Positions 44,249 through 52,380 of a stretch of 64,000 bases of DNA are shown here, piece after piece. A program made the translations under genes and the position numbers. The stretch covers positions 744,001 through 808,000 of the forward strand of contig CAVVVI010000004.1 in NCBI GenBank assembly GCA_963751795.1, read 5' to 3'. Under the pieces are notes generated by a model. It saw nothing but the letters and a program-made list of their open reading frames with translations. It was not told the origin of the DNA and ran no database searches. Each line of letters opens with the position of its first letter. Position 1 is the first letter of the stretch. Source of the stretch: BOG-908 sp963751795. GTDB lineage: Bacteria > Pseudomonadota > Alphaproteobacteria > Acetobacterales > Acetobacteraceae.

Positions 44249-45124
44249 TCAGAAAGCGCGTTTCTTGCGGTCCATCAGTTGCCAGATCATGGGCGTGAAG
44301 ATCAACTGCATGGCGAGCGCCATCTTGCCGCCCGGGCAGACGATGGTGTTGGCGCGCGACATGAAACCGTCTTTCAGCATGGAGAGCAGATAGGGGAAGT
44401 CGATGCCTTTGGGATCGCGGAAGCGGATCACCAGCATGCTTTCGTCGGGGCTGGGGATGTCGCGCGAGACGAAGGGGTTGGACGTGTCCACCGTTGGGAC
44501 GCGCTGGAAGTTCACGTGCGTTTCGGAGAATTGCGGGCAGATATAGTTCACGTAGTCGGGCATGCGGCGCAGGATGGTGTCAACCACGGCCTCGTGGCTG
44601 TGGCCGCGGGCGCGCTTGTCGCGGTGCAGTTTCTGGATCCATTCCAGGTTGACCGTGGGGGCGACGCCGATCAGCAGATCGACTTCGCGGGCGATGTTGA
44701 CCTTCTCGGTGCGAACGCCGCCGTGCAGGCCCTCGTAGAACAGCAGGTCTGTGCCTTCGCCGAGGTCGGTCCAGGGCGTAAAGGTTCCCGGTTCCTGCTT
44801 GAAGGGTGCGGCTTCTTCCGCATCGTGCAGGTAGCGGCGCGTGCGGCCCACGCCGGTTTTGCCGTAGGCCTGGAACAGGGCTTCGAGTTCCTCGAACAGA
44901 TTACTGTCGGGGCCGAAATGGCTGTAGTGGTGATTGCCGGCCTTGGTTTCCTCGGCCATGCGGGCGCGCATCTGCGCGCGGTCGAAGCGGTGGAAGGCGT
45001 CGCCTTCGACGATGGCGGGGATGACGCCTTCGCGCCGGAAGATCTGCTGGAACGTCCACATGACGGTTGTGGTGCCGGCGCCGGACGAGCCGGTGATCGC
45101 CACGATCGGGTGTTTGACCGACAT
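44249..45124 (-). CDS. prk: phosphoribulokinase
   Basis: A 291-residue bacterial-type enzyme that phosphorylates ribulose-5-phosphate, one of the two reactions unique to the Calvin cycle. P-loop VAITGSSGAGTTTVMWTFQ, Walker-type Asp in IVEGDAFHRFDRAQM, substrate residues in NHHYSHFGPDSNLFEELE, and LLFYEGLHGG. ATG at 45124, two bases after the fbp stop. Normal length. Confidence 0.95.
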   Translation of the reverse strand: MSVKHPIVAITGSSGAGTTTVMWTFQQIFRREGVIPAIVEGDAFHRFDRAQMRARMAEETKAGNHHYSHFGPDSNLFEELEALFQAYGKTGVGRTRRYLHDAEEAAPFKQEPGTFTPWTDLGEGTDLLFYEGLHGGVRTEKVNIAREVDLLIGVAPTVNLEWIQKLHRDKRARGHSHEAVVDTILRRMPDYVNYICPQFSETHVNFQRVPTVDTSNPFVSRDIPSPDESMLVIRFRDPKGIDFPYLLSMLKDGFMSRANTIVCPGGKMALAMQLIFTPMIWQLMDRKKRAF

Positions 45125-45126
45125 GC

Positions 45127-46203
45127 TCAGAGCGTCCTGAAAATGCTGCGCTGGCGGAACAGCGGCGACTCGAAGGCCATCGATTCCCCGCGATCATAGG
45201 CGGTGTGGTAGCCCTGCACACGCGCCACGTCGTTGGGTGTGCCGAGGATCAGCGGCAGCTGCTGGTGGAGGTGTTCGGGGACGACATCGAGCACGGGCAT
45301 GCGGCCGGTGCTGGCCGCACCGCCGGCCTGTTCGACGAGCATGGCGATGGGGTTGGCTTCGGTGAGCAGGCGGACATGGCCGAGGCGCGAGGTGTCACGC
45401 GTATCGCGCGGATGGAGGAAGACGCCGCCGCGCAGCAGGATGCGATGGACTTCGGCGACCAGGCTGTCGATCCACCGGATGGTGCAGCCCTGGCCGGTGC
45501 CGGGTGCGCCGTGTGCGGTGTATTCCTGCACGAAGCGCCGCACCGGGGTTTCCCAATGCGGCTCGATGGCCGCGTCGATGGCGAGTTCGCAGCCGTGGCT
45601 TGGGATTTTCATGTTGGGGTGGGTGAGCGTGTAGGCGCCGGCTTCGCGATCGAGCGTGAAGCCGTGCACGCCGGCGCCCAGCGTGATCACCATCATGCCG
45701 ACCGGGCCGAACAGCACGTAGCCGGCGGCCACCTGTGCGCGGCCGGGCTGCAGGAAATCCTCCGCGGTGGGATGGGTGACGCCTTCGGGTGCGCGCAGCA
45801 CGGAGAAGATGGTGCCGACGGTGAGATCGACATCGAGGTTGGCCGCGCCATCGAGCGGGGAGAACACCAGCATGTAGCGGCCGCGCGGGTATTGTTCGGG
45901 GATGGCGTGCGGGGCAGGCAGGGCGGCCGAGACGATGCCGCAGAGCTGGCCGCCCCATTCGCAGGCGCTGAGCATGATGAGGTTGGCGATCTCGGCGAGG
46001 CTTTGCGGCGGCTCGGCGGGTTTGGTGGCGCTGGTGGTGACGACGCCGCCGGTATCGAGCGCGCCGCGGGCGACGGCGGCGCCGATCAGCTTGCCGGCGC
46101 GCTGCAGATCGTTGAGCAGTGCGGCCAGTTCGGGATCGTGGCTGCTGTTGCGGCGCAGATCCTCGATGACGAATTTGCTGAAGGTGGTGCGGCGGTAAGG
46201 CAT
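45127..46203 (-). CDS. class I fructose-1,6-bisphosphatase homologue with degenerate active site
   Basis: A 358-residue protein clearly of the CbbF/Fbp family by length and by long stretches such as IPEQYPRGRYMLVF, TIFSVLRAPEG, RWIDSLVAEVHRIL and ANPIAMLVEQAGG. Key residues are altered, though. The acidic SEE block is SAAL at 92-95, and the DPLDGSSN signature is SPLDGAAN at 115-122, so the usual metal-ligand Glu and first Asp are gone. The sugar-phosphate Tyr of MYP is His (FLHP, 262-265), and the usual LRLLYEANP is VRLLTEANP. Only Asp118 of PLDG and Glu291 remain. It is probably not a normal FBPase; it may be regulatory or inactive, with another phosphatase doing the step. ATG at 46203; located between cbbX and prk. 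Confidence 0.85.
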   Translation of the reverse strand: MPYRRTTFSKFVIEDLRRNSSHDPELAALLNDLQRAGKLIGAAVARGALDTGGVVTTSATKPAEPPQSLAEIANLIMLSACEWGGQLCGIVSAALPAPHAIPEQYPRGRYMLVFSPLDGAANLDVDLTVGTIFSVLRAPEGVTHPTAEDFLQPGRAQVAAGYVLFGPVGMMVITLGAGVHGFTLDREAGAYTLTHPNMKIPSHGCELAIDAAIEPHWETPVRRFVQEYTAHGAPGTGQGCTIRWIDSLVAEVHRILLRGGVFLHPRDTRDTSRLGHVRLLTEANPIAMLVEQAGGAASTGRMPVLDVVPEHLHQQLPLILGTPNDVARVQGYHTAYDRGESMAFESPLFRQRSIFRTL

Positions 46204-46251
46204 GTGCTGTTCCCCTGCGTTCCTTACCGCACCGTGCGGCCGCGCGCCGCC

Positions 46252-47151
46252 CTATGCCGGATCGGCGAACACCCGGCTGGCGCGGATATCGGCGCCGGTG
46301 ATGGTCTGCAGCGCGAGCCGGTCCAGCGGCGTGGCGCGGCCGGCGAACAGGCGGTTGGCCTGGCGGAGGCGCGCGCGGTCCAGCGCGTTGCGGATCGAGC
46401 GTGCGTTGGAGAAGCGCGGCTGCTGCATGCGGCGGTTGATGTAGTCGCGCAGTGCCGCCTTCGCGTCCTCGCCCAAAGCGTAGTGCATCTGGCCGAGCAT
46501 GATTTCGGCGATCTGCACCAGCTCGTCTTCGGAGTAATCGGGAAAATCGACGTGGTGGGCGATGCGCGAGGCCATGCCGGGGTTGCTGCGGAAGAAGATG
46601 TCCATACGGTCTTTGTAGCCGGCCAGGATGACGACGAGGTCGTCGCGGCGGTCTTCCATGACCTGCAGCAGGATTTCGATGGCTTCCTGGCCGTAGTCGC
46701 GTTCGTTCTCCGGGCGGTAGAGGTAGTACGCCTCGTCGATGAACAGCACGCCGCCCATCGCCTTCTTCAGCACCTCCTTGGTTTTGGGCGCGGTGTGGCC
46801 GATGTACTGGCCGACCAGATCGTCACGCGAGACGGTGACGACGTGGTTGCGGCGGATATAGCCGAGCCGGTTGAGGATTTCGGCCATGCGCTGGGCCACG
46901 GTGGTTTTGCCGGTGCCGGGGTTGCCGGTGAAGCACATGTGCAGCGAGGGCGGTTCGGCCTGCAGCCCCATGCTGCGGCGGGCGGATTCCACAAGCAGGA
47001 GGGCTGCCACTTCGCGGATGCGGGTTTTGACGGGCACCAGGCCCACGAGGTCGCGGTCGAGCGCGCCGATAACGTCGCCGATGTTGCTTTTCTGGTAGAC
47101 CTCTTCGAGGTCGATCGTGGTGGCAGGCGCCTCGGGTGTAAGCGTGTTCAT
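46252..47151 (-). CDS. cbbX: red-type RuBisCO activase CbbX
   Basis: A 299-residue AAA+ ATPase that pulls the C-terminus of red-type RuBisCO large subunits to release inhibitory sugar phosphates. Walker A HMCFTGNPGTGKTTVAQRM, pore-loop region VSRDDLVGQYIGHTAPKT, Walker B GGVLFIDEAYYLY, and sensor/arginine region NPGMASRIAHHVDFPDYS. ATG at 47151 overlaps the rpe stop. Its presence fits the form IC RuBisCO of the same operon. Confidence 0.96.
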   Translation of the reverse strand: MNTLTPEAPATTIDLEEVYQKSNIGDVIGALDRDLVGLVPVKTRIREVAALLLVESARRSMGLQAEPPSLHMCFTGNPGTGKTTVAQRMAEILNRLGYIRRNHVVTVSRDDLVGQYIGHTAPKTKEVLKKAMGGVLFIDEAYYLYRPENERDYGQEAIEILLQVMEDRRDDLVVILAGYKDRMDIFFRSNPGMASRIAHHVDFPDYSEDELVQIAEIMLGQMHYALGEDAKAALRDYINRRMQQPRFSNARSIRNALDRARLRQANRLFAGRATPLDRLALQTITGADIRASRVFADPA

Positions 47152-47870
47152 GCTGCCTGCCGCTGCTGGGATGCGCCTTCGAGCGCGCGCCGGAACTCGT
47201 TGATGATCGTGCGGTAATGGCCGTCGCGATCGGGGGCGCCGAAGATTGCAGAGCCGGCCACGAAGGTGTCGATGCCGGCTTCGGCGACGGCGCGGATGTT
47301 GTCGGGCTTGATGCCGCCGTCGATCTCCAGCCAGATCGGGCGGCCACCGGCGGCTGTGTGCGCGTCGATCATGGTGCGGACGGCGCGGGCCTTGCGCAGG
47401 GTTTCGGGAATGAAGGCCTGGCCGCCGAAGCCGGGGTTGACCGACATCAGCAGGATGAGATCGAGCCGGTCCATCACGTGCTCGAGCACCGCGAGCGGGG
47501 TGGCGGGATTGAGGACGAGGCCGGCGCGGCAGCCTTTCTCGCGGATCAGCGCCAGCGAACGGTCGATATGTTCGGAGGCTTCGGGATGGAAGGAGATGAT
47601 GTCCGCGCCCGCCTCGGCGAACAGGCCGATCAGCGCATCGACCGGCTTGACCATGAGGTGCACGTCCAGCGGCGCGGTGACGAGCGGGCGCAGGGCGCGG
47701 CAGACCAGCGGGCCGAAGGTGAGGTTCGGCACGTAGTGCATGTCCATGACGTCGATATGGACGATGTCGGCGCCGGATTCGATGACGCGCGTCACCTCCT
47801 CGCCCAGCCGGGCGAAATCCGCCGACAGGATGGAGGGGGCGATGCGGTAGGCGGGGGCGGGCGGTGTCAC
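47148..47870 (-). CDS. rpe: ribulose-phosphate 3-epimerase
   Basis: A 240-residue TIM-barrel epimerase (CbbE) interconverting xylulose- and ribulose-5-phosphate. Motifs: IAPSILSADFARLGEEV, the catalytic DIVHIDVMDMHYVPNLTFGP, LDVHLMV, LLMSVNPGFGGQAFIP, EIDGGIKPDN and FVAGSAIFG. Starts at GTG 47870 overlapping the cbbS stop (GTGA). Its place between cbbS and cbbX is less usual; cbbX more often follows cbbS directly. Confidence 0.94.
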   Translation of the reverse strand: MTPPAPAYRIAPSILSADFARLGEEVTRVIESGADIVHIDVMDMHYVPNLTFGPLVCRALRPLVTAPLDVHLMVKPVDALIGLFAEAGADIISFHPEASEHIDRSLALIREKGCRAGLVLNPATPLAVLEHVMDRLDLILLMSVNPGFGGQAFIPETLRKARAVRTMIDAHTAAGGRPIWLEIDGGIKPDNIRAVAEAGIDTFVAGSAIFGAPDRDGHYRTIINEFRRALEGASQQRQAA

Positions 47871-48289
47871 GGTGACTGGTCGGGCGTTGGGGCGCGGCTG
47901 GTGGCGTGGCTGCGCAGCGTGTAGCGGAGCATGCGGCCGCCGGCTTCCTGGCGGATGAGCTCGAAGCCCGGCTCGAATTCGGGGCGCTGGACCATGAAGC
48001 TCATGCGCACGCTCTCCCAGCCTTTCTGCGAGTTGAAGGCCAGGATCTTGATGTATTTGCCGACGGCTTCGCGTTTGCAGGCTTCCAGCTCCATCATCAC
48101 GCCGGCCGGGTCGCGCAGATCGAACATCGGGTTGCCCCACATCGACCAGTAGCAGTTCCGCGGATGCGGATCGTCGGTGTATTCGATGGCGACGGCCCAG
48201 CCGTTGTTGAGCGCGTATTCCACCTGCTTCTTGATCTCGGCATCCGTGAGGTCCGGCAGGAACGAGAACTGGCCTTGCGTGATCTTCAT
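47867..48289 (-). CDS. cbbS: RuBisCO small subunit (form IC)
   Basis: A 140-residue small subunit. Red-type features: start ITQGQFSFLPDLTDAEIKKQ, YALNNGWAVAIEYTDDPHPR, CYWSMWGNPMFDLRDPAGVM, and a C-terminal extension (GGRMLRYTLRSHATSR) that forms the beta hairpin lining the central channel in red-type enzymes. ATG at 48289, 21 bases after cbbL. Confidence 0.96.
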   Translation of the reverse strand: MKITQGQFSFLPDLTDAEIKKQVEYALNNGWAVAIEYTDDPHPRNCYWSMWGNPMFDLRDPAGVMMELEACKREAVGKYIKILAFNSQKGWESVRMSFMVQRPEFEPGFELIRQEAGGRMLRYTLRSHATSRAPTPDQSP

Positions 48290-48310
48290 GGTTTGTCTCC
48301 GCCGATGCCG

Positions 48311-49774
48311 TCAGGAGGCCGTGGGGGTGGGGACGTAATCCACCGAGTCCGTGCTGGCGTAGTTGAAGGTGACGTCTTTCCAGGTGTCGAGTGCGGCGCG
48401 CAGCGGGCGGCACCATTTGCCGGCTTCGGCCAGGATTTGCGGGCCTTCGTTCCAGATGTCGCGGCCTTCGTTGCGGGCCTTGACCATGGTTTCCAGCGCC
48501 ACGCGGTTGGCGATGGCACCCGACTGGATGCCGTCCGGATGGCCGATGGTGCCGCCGCCGAACTGCAGCACCACGTCTTCGCCCAGATAGGTGAGGAGCT
48601 GGTGCATCTGGCCGGCGTGGATGCCGCCGGAGGCGACGGGCATCATCTTTTTCAGACTGGCCCAGGGCTGATCGAAGAACACGCCGTGGGCGAGGTTCTT
48701 CGGCACGAACCCTTCGCGGCAGGTATCGTAGATGCCGCTGATGACGGCGGGATCGCCTTCGAGCTTGCCGACCACGGTGCCGGCGTGGATGTGGTCCACG
48801 CCCGCCATGCGCATCCATTTGGCGATGACGCGGAACGAGACGCCGTGGTTCTTCTGCCGGGTGTAGGTGGAGTGGCCGGCGCGGTGCAGGTGCAGAATCA
48901 TGTCGTTGCGGCGGGCCCATTTCGCCATGGACTGGATGGCGGTATAGCCGATCACCAGGTCGATCATGACGATGACGCTGCCGAGTTCCTTGGCGAATTC
49001 GGCGCGCTCGTACATGTCCTCCATCGTGCCGGCGGTGACGTTGAGGTAGGTGCCCTTGGTTTCGCCGGTTTCCGCGCAGGCCTTGTTCACGCCTTCCATG
49101 CAATAGAGGTAGCGGTCGCGCCAATGCATGAAGGGCTGCGAGTTGATGTTCTCGTCGTCCTTGGTGAAATCGAGGCCGCCTTTGAGCGCTTCGTAGACGA
49201 CGCGGCCGTAATTGCGGCCCGAGAGGCCGAGCTTCGGCTTCATGGTGGCGCCGAGCAGGGGGCGGCCGAAGCAGTTCAGGCGCTCGCGTTCGACGACGAT
49301 GCCGGTGGCCGGGCCCTGGAAGGTTTTGAGGTAGTGGCCGGGGATGCGCATATCCTCCAGCCGCAGCGCCTTGAGCGGCTTGAAGCCGAAGACGTTGCCG
49401 ATGATGGACGCGGTGAGGTTGGCGATCGAGCCTTCCTCGAACAGATCGAGATCGTAGGCGATGTAGGCGAACCACTGGCCTTGCTGGCCGGGCACCGGAT
49501 CCACGCGGTAGGCCTTGGCGCGGTAGTATTCGCTGTCGGTGAGGCGGTCGGTCCAGACGACGGTCCAGGTGGCGGTGGAGGATTCGCCGGCTACGGCGGC
49601 GGCCGCTTCCTCGGGGTCCACGCCATCCTGCGGGGTGATGCGGAAGACGGCGAGGATGTCGGTGTCCTTCGGTTCGTAGTCCGGCTCCCAGTAGCCCATC
49701 TGCCGGTATTTCAGGACGCCGGCGCGGTAGCGTTCCTTCATGTCGGTGATGGTGACGTCGGCGACCTGGTCCAT
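48311..49774 (-). CDS. cbbL: RuBisCO large subunit (form IC, red type)
   Basis: A 487-residue carboxylase. Active-site parts: ATMKPKLGLSGRNYGR, the carbamylated lysine in GGLDFTKDDENINSQPF, His in LHLHRAGHSTYTRQKNHG, VASGGIHAGQMHQLL and QFGGGTIGHPDGIQSGA. The N-terminus (RYRAGVLKYRQMGYWEPDYE) and overall length are those of form IC/ID. It fixes CO2 onto ribulose-1,5-bisphosphate. AGGGAG lies before the ATG at 49774. First gene of the operon, divergent from cbbR across 134 bases. Confidence 0.97.
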   Translation of the reverse strand: MDQVADVTITDMKERYRAGVLKYRQMGYWEPDYEPKDTDILAVFRITPQDGVDPEEAAAAVAGESSTATWTVVWTDRLTDSEYYRAKAYRVDPVPGQQGQWFAYIAYDLDLFEEGSIANLTASIIGNVFGFKPLKALRLEDMRIPGHYLKTFQGPATGIVVERERLNCFGRPLLGATMKPKLGLSGRNYGRVVYEALKGGLDFTKDDENINSQPFMHWRDRYLYCMEGVNKACAETGETKGTYLNVTAGTMEDMYERAEFAKELGSVIVMIDLVIGYTAIQSMAKWARRNDMILHLHRAGHSTYTRQKNHGVSFRVIAKWMRMAGVDHIHAGTVVGKLEGDPAVISGIYDTCREGFVPKNLAHGVFFDQPWASLKKMMPVASGGIHAGQMHQLLTYLGEDVVLQFGGGTIGHPDGIQSGAIANRVALETMVKARNEGRDIWNEGPQILAEAGKWCRPLRAALDTWKDVTFNYASTDSVDYVPTPTAS

Positions 49775-49849
49775 CGTGGGTGTGCTCCCTGCCTGTTCCG
49801 CTCGGCTTGAGGGACGCTAGGCGCGTGGACAGCTTCAAGGGAAACGAAA

Positions 49850-49863
49850 TAAACTGGACGTTA
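49850..49863. promoter_or_regulatory. candidate CbbR box
   Basis: TAA-N8-TTA, extending to ATAA-N8-TTAT (49849-49864), in the gap between cbbL and cbbR. It fits the TNA-N7/8-TNA pattern reported for CbbR operators. A second, weaker inverted repeat CAAG-N6-CTTG is at 49867-49880. It lies about 75 bp upstream of the cbbL start. Assigned from pattern and position only. Confidence 0.4.
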
Positions 49864-49908
49864 TGACAAGGGATTGCTTGATGGTTGCGGGGGTGTGCAG
49901 GGGTGGCG

Positions 49909-50847
49909 GTGCGTAACGTGACGATCCGGCAGTTGCAGATGTTCGTGACCGCGGCGGACCAGCGGTCGTTCGCGCGGGCATCGGAGGCGCTGCACGTGTC
50001 GCCGGCGGCGGTTTCGTTCCAGATCAAGCAGCTGGAGGAGCGGACGGGTTTCGTGCTGTTCGAGCGCGCGGGGCGGAGCGTGCTGCTGACGGATGCGGGG
50101 CGCACGCTGCTGGGGTTTGCGCGCACCACGCTGCAATCGGTGGAGGATGCCGACCAGGCGCTGGCCGGACTGCGCGGGCTGAACGGGCGGGTGCGGCTGG
50201 GCGCGGTTTCCACCGCCAAATACATCGTGCCGCATGTGCTGGCGCGGTTCCAGGCGATCTATCCGGGTGTTTCCATCAATCTGCGCTTCGGCAACCGGCA
50301 GCAGATTGCCGAGGCGCTGCTGCAGGGCGAGATCGACCTGGCGGTGATGGGGCGGCCGGATGCCGGTGCGGATTTGGCAGCGACGCCGTTTGCCAGCCAT
50401 CCTTCGGTGGTGATTGCGGTGCCCGGGCACCGGCTGGCCGATGCGGCCGAGGTTTCCCTGGCCGAGCTGGCGGGCGAGCGGCTGATTACGCGCGAGGAGG
50501 GTTCGGGCACGCGGCTGCTGATGCAGCAGGCGTTTGCCGCGGCGGGGCTGACGCCCACGATCGGCATGACGACGGACAGCAACGAGACGATCAAGCAGGC
50601 GGTGATGGCGGGCATGGGGGTGGCGGTGATTTCCCGCCACACGATCGGGCTGGAGCTGGCGCTGCGGCTGGTGCGGATTTTGCCGGTGGCGGGGTTTCCG
50701 GTGTTGCGGACCTGGTTCGTGGTGCGGCGGCGATCTTTGCCGATGGTGGCGGCGCAGGCGCATCTGGAGGAGTTTTTGCGGGTGAATGCGCAGGTGGTGA
50801 TTGATGGGTTGGAGGTTGGGTATGCGGCGGCGGGGGGGAGGGGGTGA
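49909..50847 (+). CDS. cbbR: CbbR, LysR-type activator of the cbb operon
   Basis: A 312-residue LysR regulator. The HTH is at residues 1-60 (NVTIRQLQMFVTAADQRSFA, then SPAAVSFQIKQLEERTGFVL). The effector domain has VSTAKYIVPHVLARFQAIYP and ITREEGSGTRLLMQQAF, both typical of CbbR. No ATG; GTG 49909 is preferred because AGGGG lies six bases upstream and the family starts close to the HTH; GTG 49903 is possible. Divergent from cbbL, the normal arrangement. CbbR responds to Calvin-cycle or redox metabolites such as RuBP. Confidence 0.92.
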   Translation: MRNVTIRQLQMFVTAADQRSFARASEALHVSPAAVSFQIKQLEERTGFVLFERAGRSVLLTDAGRTLLGFARTTLQSVEDADQALAGLRGLNGRVRLGAVSTAKYIVPHVLARFQAIYPGVSINLRFGNRQQIAEALLQGEIDLAVMGRPDAGADLAATPFASHPSVVIAVPGHRLADAAEVSLAELAGERLITREEGSGTRLLMQQAFAAAGLTPTIGMTTDSNETIKQAVMAGMGVAVISRHTIGLELALRLVRILPVAGFPVLRTWFVVRRRSLPMVAAQAHLEEFLRVNAQVVIDGLEVGYAAAGGRG

Positions 50848-51200
50848 AGGGGGATGGAGTACTAACTATAAATATAGCTTAGGAGCGGCAAAAAGTTTGA
50901 CTCGCTGACTATTTTGGCAGGTTTGCTCCAATGGCAGTCATCAAGCTCCGTTGGGCACCCTCCCCAAAAACAGACGACGGCAGAGAACGCTGACCACGGG
51001 TTGAGGAGAGAAGCGGCCTGTCTGCTTTCCCGCAAGAACTTGCAATAACAGACATTCGTACCGGAATTTTTCACCAGCTTAGCCGTTAGCCGTTAGCCGA
51101 TCGCCATTGTGCTTCGGTGCATAAATCTTGACTTTTTTACGAGTGTTAAATTTGCGACCGTTTTCCGTGTGAAGTTTCCGCCGCCTTAGGATGGAAGATC
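50848..51200. other. low-GC intergenic stretch, start of an acquired segment
   Basis: About 350 bases without a credible gene. Base composition drops abruptly after the cbbR stop (ACTATAAATATAGC at 50866-50879) compared with the GC-rich DNA to the left. It contains a threefold TTAGCCG repeat at 51079-51099. I see no transposase remnant, tRNA or direct repeat marking the boundary. Confidence 0.6.
51079..51099. repeat. tandem heptamer repeat (TTAGCCG)x3
   Basis: Three exact head-to-tail copies of TTAGCCG, about 100 bases upstream of the DUF1835 gene, in the low-GC segment. It could be a binding site array or a product of slippage; nothing else marks it. Confidence 0.7.
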
Positions 51201-51995
51201 GTGGCCATAGTGCATGTGATGCCGGGCGACAGCGCTGGCGGCTCTTTACTGAAAGCTCTTCGGGATGCGCAGCGTGACGAGACGATCATCCCGTTCCCAG
51301 ATAACCTGAGCTACGGTCCCATAGGTGCTGACGACAGCAACGCTTCCGGGAGATGGGAATGGTGGAGGTGGGAGTTCCTCGGTAGCCGAGAGGACCATGC
51401 GCGTGCGCTACGGGACTTTTGGCATCGCGTGATGACGGCCGAAGGTAATCTGGTAGTCTGGTGGGGGCGCTCGCCCCCGGAATGGAGCTTTTTTCTAGCT
51501 TTCGCGGCCCAACTCGCTGAGAGATCATATGAAACAATCGAGGTGACGGGAACACAGCATGAGTTCGTAGGTCGGAATGGAACACGCATTCTCAGCCAGC
51601 CGGCTGAAGGAGTTTCCACAATGCGGCACGAGGGGCTCGAACTTCTGTTTGACAAACAAGTTCTAGTCAGTGCGGGGCAGCGCGAATTAGCCGCCGCGCA
51701 GTGGCTTCATCTTTGCCGAGAAAATGCGCCGTTCCGAATAGTGTCTGACACAGGCCTCGTCTCTGCACCTATCGACGTCTTCGATGCGTTCATCTTAGAA
51801 AGGCTGTCAACGGATTGGCGCGACCTCTCTGCCGTGTTGTGGGATGTTTACAGCCGTCAACATCATTATTGCCGAATTTCAAGCGGAATGATCCTAATGC
51901 GGCTGGCAGCCATGGTGGACGACGGCCGTGTTCTCGCGAATCAAGTTCCTTTAAACGTAAAGTGTAGCCGAATCCGGCTTCCGGGCGGCGGGTAA
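51201..51995 (+). CDS. DUF1835/DUF3658 domain protein
   Basis: A 264-residue protein. N-terminal DUF1835 (residues 1-120): VHVMPGDSAGGSLLKALRDA, then IIPFPDNLSYGPIG. C-terminal DUF3658 (about 145-260): AAQWLHLCRENAPFRIVSD, GLVSAPIDVFDAF and MRLAAMVDDGRVLAN. Starts at GTG 51201 with AGGATGGAAG upstream. Markedly lower GC and different codon use from its neighbours, so acquired. The family has no established reaction. Nothing next to it forms an obvious partner, except possibly the decayed frame downstream. Confidence 0.85.
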   Translation: MAIVHVMPGDSAGGSLLKALRDAQRDETIIPFPDNLSYGPIGADDSNASGRWEWWRWEFLGSREDHARALRDFWHRVMTAEGNLVVWWGRSPPEWSFFLAFAAQLAERSYETIEVTGTQHEFVGRNGTRILSQPAEGVSTMRHEGLELLFDKQVLVSAGQRELAAAQWLHLCRENAPFRIVSDTGLVSAPIDVFDAFILERLSTDWRDLSAVLWDVYSRQHHYCRISSGMILMRLAAMVDDGRVLANQVPLNVKCSRIRLPGGG

Positions 51996-52100
51996 CGTTG
52001 AAGACCGTGATTGGACACTTTGCACAAGTCGTGATTTCTGCAAATCTCGGTTTGTTGTCGCACTGTTCAGAGACGGCTAGCATCGACGCAAGCGGTAACC

Positions 52101-52380
52101 ATGGAGCAGATGGACGTGTATTGGGTGACTATCGTCTGTCCTGGTGTTACCGAAGAGCTTGGAAGCAAGGCTGCGGCGGATGTCGCCGCTCATTTTGCTG
52201 CTGACCGCAAGCACTACCAGAACGTCTCGCTCATTTTAATTTGGTAATCGCACACTCGTCGCTGAAAGCGATTTCGACGCGAATGTCTTGAACTTCAAGA
52301 TGAGTTTTTCGACTTTATTTCTCGGTTTCTACTTGTCTCTGACTACAGACGTTCAGAAGCTACCGCGCACAACGTGCGAA
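52101..52380 (+). pseudogene. small decayed gene in the low-GC segment
   Basis: An ATG at 52101 opens a 48-codon frame (MEQMDVYWVTIVCPGVTEEL, ending NVSLILIW) with natural-looking composition. The sequence seems to go on in other frames: NRTLVAESDFDAN (52248-52300 region) and then ECLELQDEFFDFISRFLLVS (to about 52350). Together these look like a protein of about 90 residues broken by two small indels. The end overlaps the 3' end of cbbY on the other strand. I do not recognise a family; a pseudogene is my inference. Confidence 0.4.

Noticed and set aside
45205..47217. 670-codon plus-strand frame opposite fbp and cbbX
   Set aside because: Antisense shadow of conserved Calvin-cycle genes, no recognisable domain.
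50862..51074. 70-codon minus-strand frame in the low-GC segment
   Set aside because: No ribosome binding site, unusual composition (many Trp/Cys/Ser), no recognisable motif; more likely chance in AT-richer DNA.
51998..52204. 68-codon plus-strand frame after the DUF1835 gene
   Set aside because: Its second half overlaps the better-looking frame starting at 52101 and gives a Cys/Trp/Arg-rich translation; probably not coding.
50848..52342. Insertion sequence or integrated element with defined ends
   Set aside because: No transposase, integrase, terminal inverted repeats or flanking direct repeats could be found, only a composition change.
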